Source: an uncultured Clostridia bacterium
GTDB lineage: Bacteria > Bacillota > Clostridia > Oscillospirales > Acutalibacteraceae
Assembly: GCA_947629295.1 (NCBI GenBank)
Contig: CANRDH010000107.1
Coordinates: 1 to 5,783 of the forward strand
DNA length: 5,783 nucleotides
Reading direction: 5' to 3'
Shown: positions 1 to 4,506 of the stretch, piece after piece
Layout: each line of letters begins with the position of its first letter
Position numbering within the stretch: position 1 is the first letter of the stretch
The notes under the pieces: generated by a model
The model's database searches: none
What the model was told of the DNA's origin: nothing
The model's input: the letters and a program-made list of their open reading frames with translations, nothing else
Made by a program: the position numbers and the translations under genes

Positions 1-49
1 TAATCTCTGTTTCTGTATATTTATCGGTACTATCAATAATAAGTTTCAA
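1..49 (-). CDS. N-terminus of a gene running off the left edge, possibly a small LytTR-domain protein
   Basis: Only about 16 codons lie in the window. From a TTG at 49-47 the minus strand reads LKLIIDSTDKYTETEI and is still open at the edge. A GGGGTGAG stretch (64-57) sits about 9 nt before the TTG and would serve as ribosome site. An in-frame GTG at 61-59 would add four residues (MRFS) but has a poorer ribosome site. The opening pattern, a short beta strand followed by an acidic TETEI stretch, resembles the start of the small stand-alone LytTR DNA-binding proteins common in Clostridia; this is recalled, not searched. The gene has its own candidate promoter and follows a strong terminator, so it is not in the kinase operon. 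Sixteen residues cannot settle the family. Confidence 0.45.
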   Translation of the reverse strand, partial: MKLIIDSTDKYTETEI

Positions 50-84
50 AGAAAATCTCACCCCATTTCCGACATTATGATTTT

Positions 85-122
85 ATCATACATAATATAA
101 AAAATAAATATCAAATCGTCAA
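85..122 (-). promoter_or_regulatory. Candidate promoter of the left-edge partial gene
   Basis: On the minus strand TTGATA (114-109) is separated by 18 bp from TATGAT (90-85). An overlapping alternative pairs TTGACG (122-117) with TATATT (99-94) at a 17-bp spacing. Both fit sigma-A promoters moderately and would give a leader of about 30-45 nt before the TTG start. Which pair is used cannot be decided by eye. Confidence 0.45.
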
Positions 123-149
123 AATGCATTTTATAAGCGGTAAAATGCA
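119..149 (-). repeat. 21-bp-period direct repeat, possible LytTR operator
   Basis: The plus strand carries AAAATGCA twice (121-128 and 142-149), exactly 21 bp apart. On the minus strand this reads TGCATTTTA, 12 bp, TGCATTTTG. Nine-bp repeats with 12-bp spacers are the known geometry of AgrA/ComE-type LytTR sites. The element ends a few bases upstream of the candidate -35 box, where an activator would bind. Because TGCA is its own complement, the same bases also form a perfect 9-bp inverted repeat (125-133 with 141-149, 7-nt loop), so a simple hairpin is the competing reading. The left end of the kinase terminator T-tract touches it at 149. Confidence 0.45.
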
Positions 150-179
150 AAAAAACGCAGGATAAAATTCCTGCGTTTT
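149..179 (-). terminator. Rho-independent terminator of the cpsC-cpsD operon
   Basis: A perfect 10-bp stem (AAAACGCAGG at 152-161 with CCTGCGTTTT at 170-179) closes an 8-nt loop. On the minus strand it is followed by seven T residues (155-149). It starts 16 nt beyond the kinase stop codon. Confidence 0.9.
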
Positions 180-195
180 GCTGTAATTCAATATA

Positions 196-999
196 TCAGA
201 TTTCTACGAAATCATCATCTTTATCGTTTTTCGTCGTTCTTGTTTTCGGCTGAACACTTGAACTTTTTCTTGACTGATCATTAGAATAATAGTCATAGTA
301 ATTATATCTTGAATAAGAACCTGTCGTTTTATTTTGATAAGTACTATATATAGCGCCGAAAATCTTAACACCGGCTATCTCCAGATTTTTCTTTGCCTGC
401 ATAACCATACTCTTTTCTGTATAGTCATGCTTAATAACCAATAATGCACCATCCATATATTTTCCAAGTGCTGCCGCATCTGTTACAAGATATACAGGCG
501 GTGTATCATATATAACATAATCAAACTGTTCTTCGAGATCTTTAACGAGTGCCTGCATATTAGGACTGGAAAGAAGCTCCGAAGGGTTAGGCGGTATAGA
601 ACCTGCAAGAAGAATACTCATTTTTGTACCGCTCACCCTATGAAGAACAGAACTGAGCTCAACCTGACCCTTAAGGACGTTTGTAAGTCCATAAGAATTT
701 TTATTTGACGCTATATAACGATGTATGGTAGGTCTCCTGAGGTCGCACTCTACAAGGCAAACACTCTTATTATAACCCGACAGGGTAAGCGCAAGGTTTA
801 TGGAAATATTTGTTTTTCCCTCATTTGCAAGAGTAGAGGTCGTCATAATGTTCTTGCACTTTTGGGTTGCCTTAAGAAATTCAATGTTGGTACAAAGCAT
901 CTTATAAGCCTCTACATAATTAAACGGAGCATTGGGATCCTCAATACTGCAAAGACTTTTTACAACAGGCTTTTCCTTACGTGATTTAAAATTAAACAT
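196..999 (-). CDS. cpsD: CpsD/CapB-type autophosphorylating protein tyrosine kinase (BY-kinase)
   Basis: A cytoplasmic 267-residue BY-kinase that, in this family, works with a CpsC/Wzz-type membrane partner to control synthesis and export of capsule or exopolysaccharide. Residues in order: a pre-domain segment with the family-typical EAYKMLCTNIEF (30-41); Walker A ending NEGKT (59-63, Lys62); Walker A' VECDLRRP (83-90), with Glu84 where Asp is usual; GSIPPNPSELL (133-143); Walker B VIYDTPP (162-168). A tyrosine cluster follows at 229-238 (Tyr 229, 232, 234, 235, 237, 238), the expected autophosphorylation site. A 29-residue Ser/Lys/Asp-rich tail follows the cluster. The ATG at 999-997 is chosen because AAAGGAG (1016-1010) precedes it by 10 nt; an upstream in-frame TTG/ATG (1023-1018) lacks such a site. 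It overlaps cpsC by 8 bp, which suggests translational coupling. No CpsB-type phosphatase lies in the window. Confidence 0.93.
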   Translation of the reverse strand: MFNFKSRKEKPVVKSLCSIEDPNAPFNYVEAYKMLCTNIEFLKATQKCKNIMTTSTLANEGKTNISINLALTLSGYNKSVCLVECDLRRPTIHRYIASNKNSYGLTNVLKGQVELSSVLHRVSGTKMSILLAGSIPPNPSELLSSPNMQALVKDLEEQFDYVIYDTPPVYLVTDAAALGKYMDGALLVIKHDYTEKSMVMQAKKNLEIAGVKIFGAIYSTYQNKTTGSYSRYNYYDYYSNDQSRKSSSVQPKTRTTKNDKDDDFVEI

Positions 1000-1738
1000 T
1001 CTTATTAAACTCCTTTGCATCAATAGCAGGTATTATACCGAGCAGCGGTATGTTAAGTGTATTAACAATATCTTCCTCACTTTTAAAGGTATTGTTTGTC
1101 AATTCACGGATAAACACAACTGCAAGAGTTATAACAAATCCGATCAATGCGCCTATTACAGCATTTCTTTTTGAATTAGGACTTACCGGTCTGCCATTAT
1201 TGTCAATCTTGGAAGCGCTTATCTCCTTAACGGAACCGACTTCCACCTTATCCTTTATTATCTCAGGGGCTTTGTCAACTATACAGTCAACAACATCTCT
1301 CGCATAGGACGGATCGGTGTCCGTCATTTTAATGCTGATGACCTGCGTTGAATTAACATTCGACACTGAAATTGAATTCCTTAGCTTTTCATAGGTCATG
1401 CTGCTGTGCTTGGCGTAAGTATTTCTAAGATTATCATCCGTAAGCACCGGCTGCAAAACAGCGTCCGATTTTATAATTATGGAATATACATCTGCAAGGT
1501 TTTGTGCCGCAGTAATTTCGGTGCTGTTGATAACTGTATTATCCTTATTCTTGTTATTTACAATAAGTATCGCACTTGCACTGTAGCTCTTTGTTACGAA
1601 CCAACTTGAATAAGCATAAAAACAAGCACCGAATATGACCGTGACAAGAAGCAACGGAATTATATTCTTTCTCAAAACACTGAAAACCACTCGCAAATCG
1701 ATTTCTTTTTCCTGAAGCTTTTCGCTGTTTTCGCCCAT
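992..1738 (-). CDS. cpsC: Wzz/YveK-type polysaccharide co-polymerase, membrane activator of the BY-kinase
   Basis: A 248-residue protein with the standard CpsC layout. A short cytoplasmic N-terminus (EIDLRVVFSVLRKN, 12-25) leads to a first membrane helix at about 26-46. An extracellular Wzz-domain region follows, including YSASAILIV (52-60), NLADVYSIIIKSD (80-92) and a STQVISIKMTDTDP stretch (130-143). A Pro-containing RPVSPNSKR (183-191) precedes the second helix (about 192-211). The cytoplasmic tail NNTFKSEEDIVNTLNIPLLGIIP (215-237) is the segment that in this family contacts and activates the kinase. It should set chain length and switch on CpsD. The start at 1738 has AGGAG (1751-1747) 8 nt upstream. 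A longer open frame reaching 1840 is rejected because it would begin inside the promoter. It is the first gene of a two-gene operon. The pair is of the split Gram-positive type, not the fused Wzc type. Confidence 0.92.
   Translation of the reverse strand: MGENSEKLQEKEIDLRVVFSVLRKNIIPLLLVTVIFGACFYAYSSWFVTKSYSASAILIVNNKNKDNTVINSTEITAAQNLADVYSIIIKSDAVLQPVLTDDNLRNTYAKHSSMTYEKLRNSISVSNVNSTQVISIKMTDTDPSYARDVVDCIVDKAPEIIKDKVEVGSVKEISASKIDNNGRPVSPNSKRNAVIGALIGFVITLAVVFIRELTNNTFKSEEDIVNTLNIPLLGIIPAIDAKEFNKNV
1010..1016 (-). promoter_or_regulatory. Ribosome binding site of cpsD, inside cpsC
   Basis: AAAGGAG on the minus strand lies within the last codons of cpsC, 10 nt before the ATG at 999-997. It decides the cpsD start in favour of the internal Met over the upstream TTG/ATG pair. 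Confidence 0.75.
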
Positions 1739-1811
1739 GCCGTCATCTCCTAAAACACACATATATCCTGTCATACCGTAAATACGTAATATATCAGTTT
1801 TACGCTTGTAC

Positions 1812-1840
1812 ATTATAACACTAATACATTTTGATGTCAA
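1812..1840 (-). promoter_or_regulatory. Consensus sigma-A promoter of the cpsC-cpsD operon
   Basis: TTGACA (1840-1835) and TATAAT (1817-1812) are both perfect and separated by 17 bp. A TG one base before the -10 makes it an extended -10 promoter. Transcription should start near 1805, giving a leader of about 65 nt. That leader contains only a weak 6-bp inverted repeat (CGTAAA 1777-1782 with TTTACG 1799-1804). Confidence 0.92.
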
Positions 1841-2049
1841 TATTTCAATGTTTCAAGAAAACCAACAAATATTAACACAAATATGTTTATTTTGCCGCTG
1901 TTGCTATACAAAATAATACGTTCTCATATATAAGCATTACCGCATATAATGAATATTATTCCTAACAAACGAATGGGTAAGAATTTATACCTTCTTTCAA
2001 ATCGCTGAGTTGATAACAAACAGCAATATAATTAGTTAAGAATAATGAC
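1841..2049. other. Intergenic DNA with no recognised gene
   Basis: Together with the cps leader and the terminator on either side this is a stretch of about 370 bp without a gene (1739-2110). The 209 bases here are AT-rich and show no credible ORF with a ribosome site, no RNA gene and no repeat family. A small perfect palindrome, GAATATTATTC, occurs at 1951-1961. Confidence 0.6.
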
Positions 2050-2076
2050 GGGCTGCTACGGTCAACGCAGCAGCCC
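2038..2076 (-). terminator. Rho-independent terminator downstream of the 2111-2887 gene
   Basis: A perfect 8-bp GC-rich stem (GGGCTGCT 2050-2057 with AGCAGCCC 2069-2076) encloses an 11-nt loop. On the minus strand it is followed by GTCATTATTCTT, a moderate T-rich tail. It begins about 34 nt past the stop codon of the minus-strand gene to its right. The tail is interrupted, so termination may be incomplete. Confidence 0.75.
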
Positions 2077-2110
2077 CATTAATGTGTCAATATCCCATTT
2101 CATATAAAGC

Positions 2111-2887
2111 TTATGCCAATCCGTAATATTCTTTTCCGATTCTTCTTACACTCGGAATTTTGGGCATAGCATTACTGTTAACAATTTCGTCTACAATTTT
2201 ATCAATGTCCGTTAATGAATCTGTATACACATGATTTTTTGCATTAAACATCTCGTATACTTCCTTGGATTCCTTTATCATTGTTTTAAGCTTCTCTTCG
2301 TCACTGCCGAATGCAGCTCTTAAAATCGGAGCATACAAAGATAAGAAAGTATTATAATCCAGCTTCGACATATCAACCGCCGATTTATACCCTACACATG
2401 CAAATGCAGATTTGACCTGCGTCATAATTGCCTTGGCCTTTGTATTGCGTCCCCAAAAGTAGAAATCAAAGCGTACGATTGCAGGGTATTCTGTAACAAC
2501 ACTGTACATACGAGTTTCGCTTTCCTGTCCTTCTCCGGCGCCGGTTATAGCCGTTATAGCAGTACTTGCAATACTGCTGATTCCGTTAAGTATATCTGAA
2601 TTTCCGCTGAACATTTCACCAATGGACGATGAAATGCTTTTTACAATATCCGACGAGGAAGTCGAAGTCATTGCGCGGTACTCCACTTTGCTTTGAATTA
2701 CCTTTGTTATCGGTACACTCAAATCGTCCGTGGTTTTACCGGTTTGAAGATCAAATTTTATCTTTTCCTCAGCTGAAACCGCTTTCTCCTGAGCAAGCTC
2801 GACAAGCATTGCAAGGGCCTCTTTCACCTCTTCCTCTACCTCCGAACTGCTGTCTGCCGACTTAACTATAGTTCTTAATGCGCCCAT
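2111..2887 (-). CDS. Hypothetical soluble protein of 258 residues, family not recognised
   Basis: The gene is well formed: the ATG at 2887-2885 has GGAGG (2899-2895) 7 nt upstream and a terminator follows the stop. I do not recognise the family. Visible parts: an acidic helical N-terminus likely to form a coiled coil or amphipathic helix (SSEVEEEVKEALAMLVELAQEK within 13-35); a Ser-rich stretch (72-92); a small-residue, weakly hydrophobic segment ILNGISSIASTAITAITGAG (99-118); an aromatic probable beta segment VRFDFYFWGRNTK (138-150); and a mostly helical, charged C-terminal half. There is no signal peptide and no clear membrane helix, so it is probably cytoplasmic. It shares orientation with the LytTR gene 240 bp upstream. 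Cotranscription is possible but not shown, because a recognisable -35 box for its own promoter is missing. Its function is unknown. Confidence 0.8.
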   Translation of the reverse strand: MGALRTIVKSADSSSEVEEEVKEALAMLVELAQEKAVSAEEKIKFDLQTGKTTDDLSVPITKVIQSKVEYRAMTSTSSSDIVKSISSSIGEMFSGNSDILNGISSIASTAITAITGAGEGQESETRMYSVVTEYPAIVRFDFYFWGRNTKAKAIMTQVKSAFACVGYKSAVDMSKLDYNTFLSLYAPILRAAFGSDEEKLKTMIKESKEVYEMFNAKNHVYTDSLTDIDKIVDEIVNSNAMPKIPSVRRIGKEYYGLA

Positions 2888-3127
2888 GATATTACCTCCA
2901 ATTATAATTTATTAATATAGTGAAGCTGTATATTTTCATTATATAATAAAACCACTGTTTTTATCGTTACCGCAAATGTATATTTTTTTACTCAAAAAAA
3001 GCAAATGCGTACTTCAGCGTAAAATAACAGAAAGATGTCAGGTGTCGCTTACGAACAAATAATATTATATGTTCCAATAATATATATACACCTTAACCGT
3101 CAAATATGTATATATAAAATTCTTATG
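2888..3127. other. Intergenic region before the 2111-2887 gene, promoter unclear
   Basis: A TATAAT lies on the minus strand at about 2941-2946, but no -35-like hexamer stands 16-18 bp ahead of it. Two imperfect copies of an (A/G)CATTTGC octamer (3008-3001 and 2979-2972, minus strand, 29 bp apart) lie further upstream. No small ORF with a ribosome site was seen. The gene may use a weak or activator-dependent promoter, or read-through from the LytTR gene. Confidence 0.4.
3081..3116. repeat. AT-rich 10-bp inverted repeat just past the LytTR gene
   Basis: TATATATACA (3081-3090) and TGTATATATA (3107-3116) are perfect inverted arms around a 16-nt loop, starting 11 nt past the stop of the LytTR gene. 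The stem is nearly all A/T and lacks a T-run on the minus strand, so it is a poor classical terminator. It could protect the 3' end or be a protein-binding palindrome. Confidence 0.5.
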
Positions 3128-3892
3128 TTAAATAAAACTGCTCCTAAGACCGTTTTTAGATAATTCTTCGTGAAAACTATACGAAAAAGCATTGACAACA
3201 TTCTTTATCTGCCTGCGGCTGATTTTCAACATCTTGCCGTTATCAAGCTGTAATTCGTTACCCTCTATAAAACGTATATATTCTATATTAACAATGCAGG
3301 CTCTATGAATTTCTATAAATCTATAATTACTCATAAAGCTTTTCAGTTCATTGAAGCTCCTGCGTCTGAGTATATAAACATTGCCGAAAGTGTGAATATA
3401 AACCGTCTTTTGCATAACATTGAAGTAAACTATATCCGAAATACGCATTTTTCTTTCTGTAAATCCGCCTTTTGCTGACTTTATCTCAAAAGGCAGATAT
3501 TTTATCTCATTGCTTCCGATACCCGACACTATACGCATAAGCTCCCTTACCATATACTCCTCATGCATGAAGTCCGGTATTACAGCACTGACATCATAAC
3601 AAAATAAGTCATATATATTTGTTTCACATGATGTCAAAAACACCAATTTAAAACTCTTATTTATTTTCCTTAGTTTCCCGGAACATTCTCCGGCAGTCAT
3701 CCCGGGCATACCCGTATACATCAATACCAAATCAAAAGCATATTCATTTTTTTCAAAGGAATACAACAAATCCTCCGTACTTAAGAAGGACTCTATTGAC
3801 GAAAATATCTTCTGTTTTTTGCATATCATCTGCAAAATATTTTTAGTTGTACATAAAAAATCAATTCGGTTATCACAAATCGCAATACGCAT
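3128..3892 (-). CDS. LytTR-family transcriptional regulator with a degenerate receiver domain
   Basis: A 254-residue AgrA/ComE-type regulator: receiver domain (about 1-122) plus LytTR DNA-binding domain (about 132-237). The LytTR part is clear: DIVYFNVMQKTVYIHT (153-168), RRSFNELKSFM (178-188), FIEIHRACIVNIEYI (192-206), LDNGKMLKISRRQ (216-228). The receiver keeps Asp7 (ICDN) and the Thr/Ser at 87-88, but the aspartate that normally takes the phosphate is Tyr59 in LMYTGMPGM (57-65). The second acidic residue is Asn8, and the usual Lys-Pro is replaced by PDF (106-108). It therefore probably cannot be phosphorylated in the standard way. The ATG at 3892-3890 follows a GGGGA ribosome site; an open frame reaching 4030 reads through the promoter and is rejected. 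No histidine kinase lies beside it. Upstream repeats suggest autoregulation. Confidence 0.92.
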   Translation of the reverse strand: MRIAICDNRIDFLCTTKNILQMICKKQKIFSSIESFLSTEDLLYSFEKNEYAFDLVLMYTGMPGMTAGECSGKLRKINKSFKLVFLTSCETNIYDLFCYDVSAVIPDFMHEEYMVRELMRIVSGIGSNEIKYLPFEIKSAKGGFTERKMRISDIVYFNVMQKTVYIHTFGNVYILRRRSFNELKSFMSNYRFIEIHRACIVNIEYIRFIEGNELQLDNGKMLKISRRQIKNVVNAFSYSFHEELSKNGLRSSFI

Positions 3893-3947
3893 ATCTACAT
3901 CCCCACTTTCCAAGCAACCCTCGGAAGAATACAACTGTACGTAGTAA

Positions 3948-3975
3948 ATTATAGTCAAAACGTATCTAATTACAA
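3948..3975 (-). promoter_or_regulatory. Promoter of the LytTR regulator gene
   Basis: TTGTAA (3975-3970) and TATAAT (3953-3948) are separated by 16 bp. The perfect -10, weaker -35 and short spacer suit a promoter that relies on an activator. The expected start near 3941 gives a leader of about 49 nt. Confidence 0.75.
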
Positions 3976-3983
3976 CATACATT

Positions 3984-4016
3984 GGAGTTAACTGTATAAA
4001 AACAGGAGTTAAATGC
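3984..4016 (-). promoter_or_regulatory. LytTR-type direct-repeat operator upstream of the regulator's own promoter
   Basis: On the plus strand GGAGTTAACTG (3984-3994) and GGAGTTAAATG (4005-4015) match at 10 of 11 positions and start exactly 21 bp apart. On the minus strand the units read ACAGTTAAC (3995-3987) and GCATTTAAC (4016-4008) with a 12-bp spacer. The first is one base from the known AgrA-type unit ACAGTTAAG. The block ends 8 bp upstream of the -35 box, the usual activator position. Binding by the LytTR protein encoded here is inferred. Confidence 0.7.
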
Positions 4017-4028
4017 ATAAAAGGGAGC

Positions 4029-4084
4029 ATATACTGCTGTTTTTGCTCACCGCAATCATAACAACACTATATCCTGCTGTTTTT
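4029..4084. repeat. Direct repeat of 16 bp with 40-bp period between the LytTR and tRNA promoters
   Basis: ATATACTGCTGTTTTT (4029-4044) and ATATCCTGCTGTTTTT (4069-4084) match at 15 of 16 positions. They sit between the divergent promoters of the LytTR gene and tRNA-Leu. No function is assigned; they could be a second regulator-binding pair or the remains of a short duplication. Confidence 0.6.
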
Positions 4085-4109
4085 ACAAAGCTCTGATGTA
4101 AAAAAAAAC

Positions 4110-4138
4110 TTGACAAATCATATAGTGTTTGCTATAAT
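4110..4138 (+). promoter_or_regulatory. Consensus promoter of the tRNA-Leu gene
   Basis: TTGACA (4110-4115) and TATAAT (4133-4138) are perfect with a 17-bp spacer. A run of nine A (4100-4108) directly upstream resembles an UP element, as expected for a stable-RNA promoter. The tRNA begins about 22 nt past the likely start near 4145. Confidence 0.93.
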
Positions 4139-4166
4139 GTTTGAGTAGTCGTGAGGGTTTATATGT

Positions 4167-4250
4167 GCGGGTATGGCGGAATTGGCAGACGCGCCAGCTT
4201 CAGGTGCTGGTCTTCGCAAGGAGGTGCAGGTTCAAGTCCTGTTACCCGCA
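4167..4250 (+). tRNA. tRNA-Leu, anticodon CAG
   Basis: An 84-base class II tRNA that reads CUG leucine codons. The acceptor stem is GCGGGTA (4167-4173) with TACCCGC (4243-4249) and discriminator A at 4250. The D arm GCG...CGC carries GG in its loop. The anticodon stem is CCAGC (4194-4198) with GCTGG (4206-4210), and the 7-base loop TTCAGGT puts CAG at 4201-4203. A long variable arm follows, then the T arm GCAGG-TTCAAGT-CCTGT. The long variable arm and the discriminator A both fit leucine. CCA is not encoded. It is transcribed alone, from its own promoter to its own terminator. Confidence 0.96.
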
Positions 4251-4276
4251 GGCGGGAAAAAAATTCTCATATGTGT

Positions 4277-4315
4277 ATTGAGTCCGTATTTTTTCGGGCT
4301 CAATATTTTTTATTT
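4277..4315 (+). terminator. Rho-independent terminator of tRNA-Leu
   Basis: A 10-bp stem with one G-T pair (ATTGAGTCCG 4277-4286 with CGGGCTCAAT 4295-4304) closes an 8-nt loop and is followed by ATTTTTTATTT. Confidence 0.92.
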
Positions 4316-4337
4316 CCAAAATGGATAAAATCTTTAA

Positions 4338-4370
4338 TTTCCGTTATTAATAATATAATCCAAACGGAAA
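4338..4370. repeat. 8-bp inverted repeat upstream of the valS promoter
   Basis: TTTCCGTT (4338-4345) and AACGGAAA (4363-4370) are perfect arms around 17 AT-rich bases. The repeat lies about 65 bp upstream of the valS -35 box. It is followed by a T-rich run, so it may be a weak second terminator or a protein site. The rest of 4316-4436 shows nothing recognisable. Confidence 0.4.
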
Positions 4371-4436
4371 CGAATTTGTTTTCTTTTGTAAATCTAATGT
4401 ACTATTCAGAGTATTACAGCAGTCGGTACACGCAGG

Positions 4437-4465
4437 TTGACATGGATTGGCGTTTGGTGTATAAT
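4437..4465 (+). promoter_or_regulatory. Consensus promoter of valS
   Basis: TTGACA (4437-4442) and TATAAT (4460-4465) are perfect with a 17-bp spacer. The start near 4472 leaves a leader of only about 35 nt before the ATG, too short for a T-box. Confidence 0.92.
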
Positions 4466-4506
4466 TTATGATGTTGTTTTATGTAATAAAAATTGGAGGA
4501 TTTGAT

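Noticed and set aside
125..179. A short CRISPR-like or tandem repeat cluster at the end of the kinase operon
   Set aside because: There are only two short copies, explained by a terminator and a single paired repeat; there are no spacers and no cas genes.
1739..1840. A longer start for cpsC at 1840
   Set aside because: It would start inside the perfect promoter at 1812-1840. The ATG at 1738 has AGGAG at 8 nt and matches the usual CpsC N-terminus.
1949..2008. A 19-residue plus-strand peptide (MNIIPNKRMGKN...) considered as a signalling peptide for the LytTR system
   Set aside because: No ribosome site, no promoter assigned to it, no leader or processing motif, and AT-rich surroundings where such short frames arise by chance.
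2006..2040. TGAGTTGAT and TTAGTTAAG as a possible LytTR site upstream of the cps operon
   Set aside because: The units are 26 bp apart, not 21-22, and lie over 160 bp upstream of the cps -35 box, so neither geometry nor position fits.
2111..2887. A Cyt-type pore-forming toxin identity for the unknown protein, prompted by the FYFWGRNT segment and the Ile/Ala/Gly segment
   Set aside because: The resemblance is a few residues recalled from memory, with no supporting order of strands and no secretion signal or toxin context. A structure prediction would be needed before naming it.
3893..4030. A 46-residue N-terminal extension of the LytTR regulator in an open frame up to 4030
   Set aside because: It reads through the -10 and -35 boxes and the direct repeat; the repeated HLTP/QLTP in its translation is just the 21-bp DNA repeat. 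The ATG at 3892 has a ribosome site and begins a standard receiver N-terminus.
4151..4471. Plus-strand open frame of 106 codons covering the tRNA
   Set aside because: It runs through tRNA-Leu, its terminator and the valS promoter, so it is not a gene.
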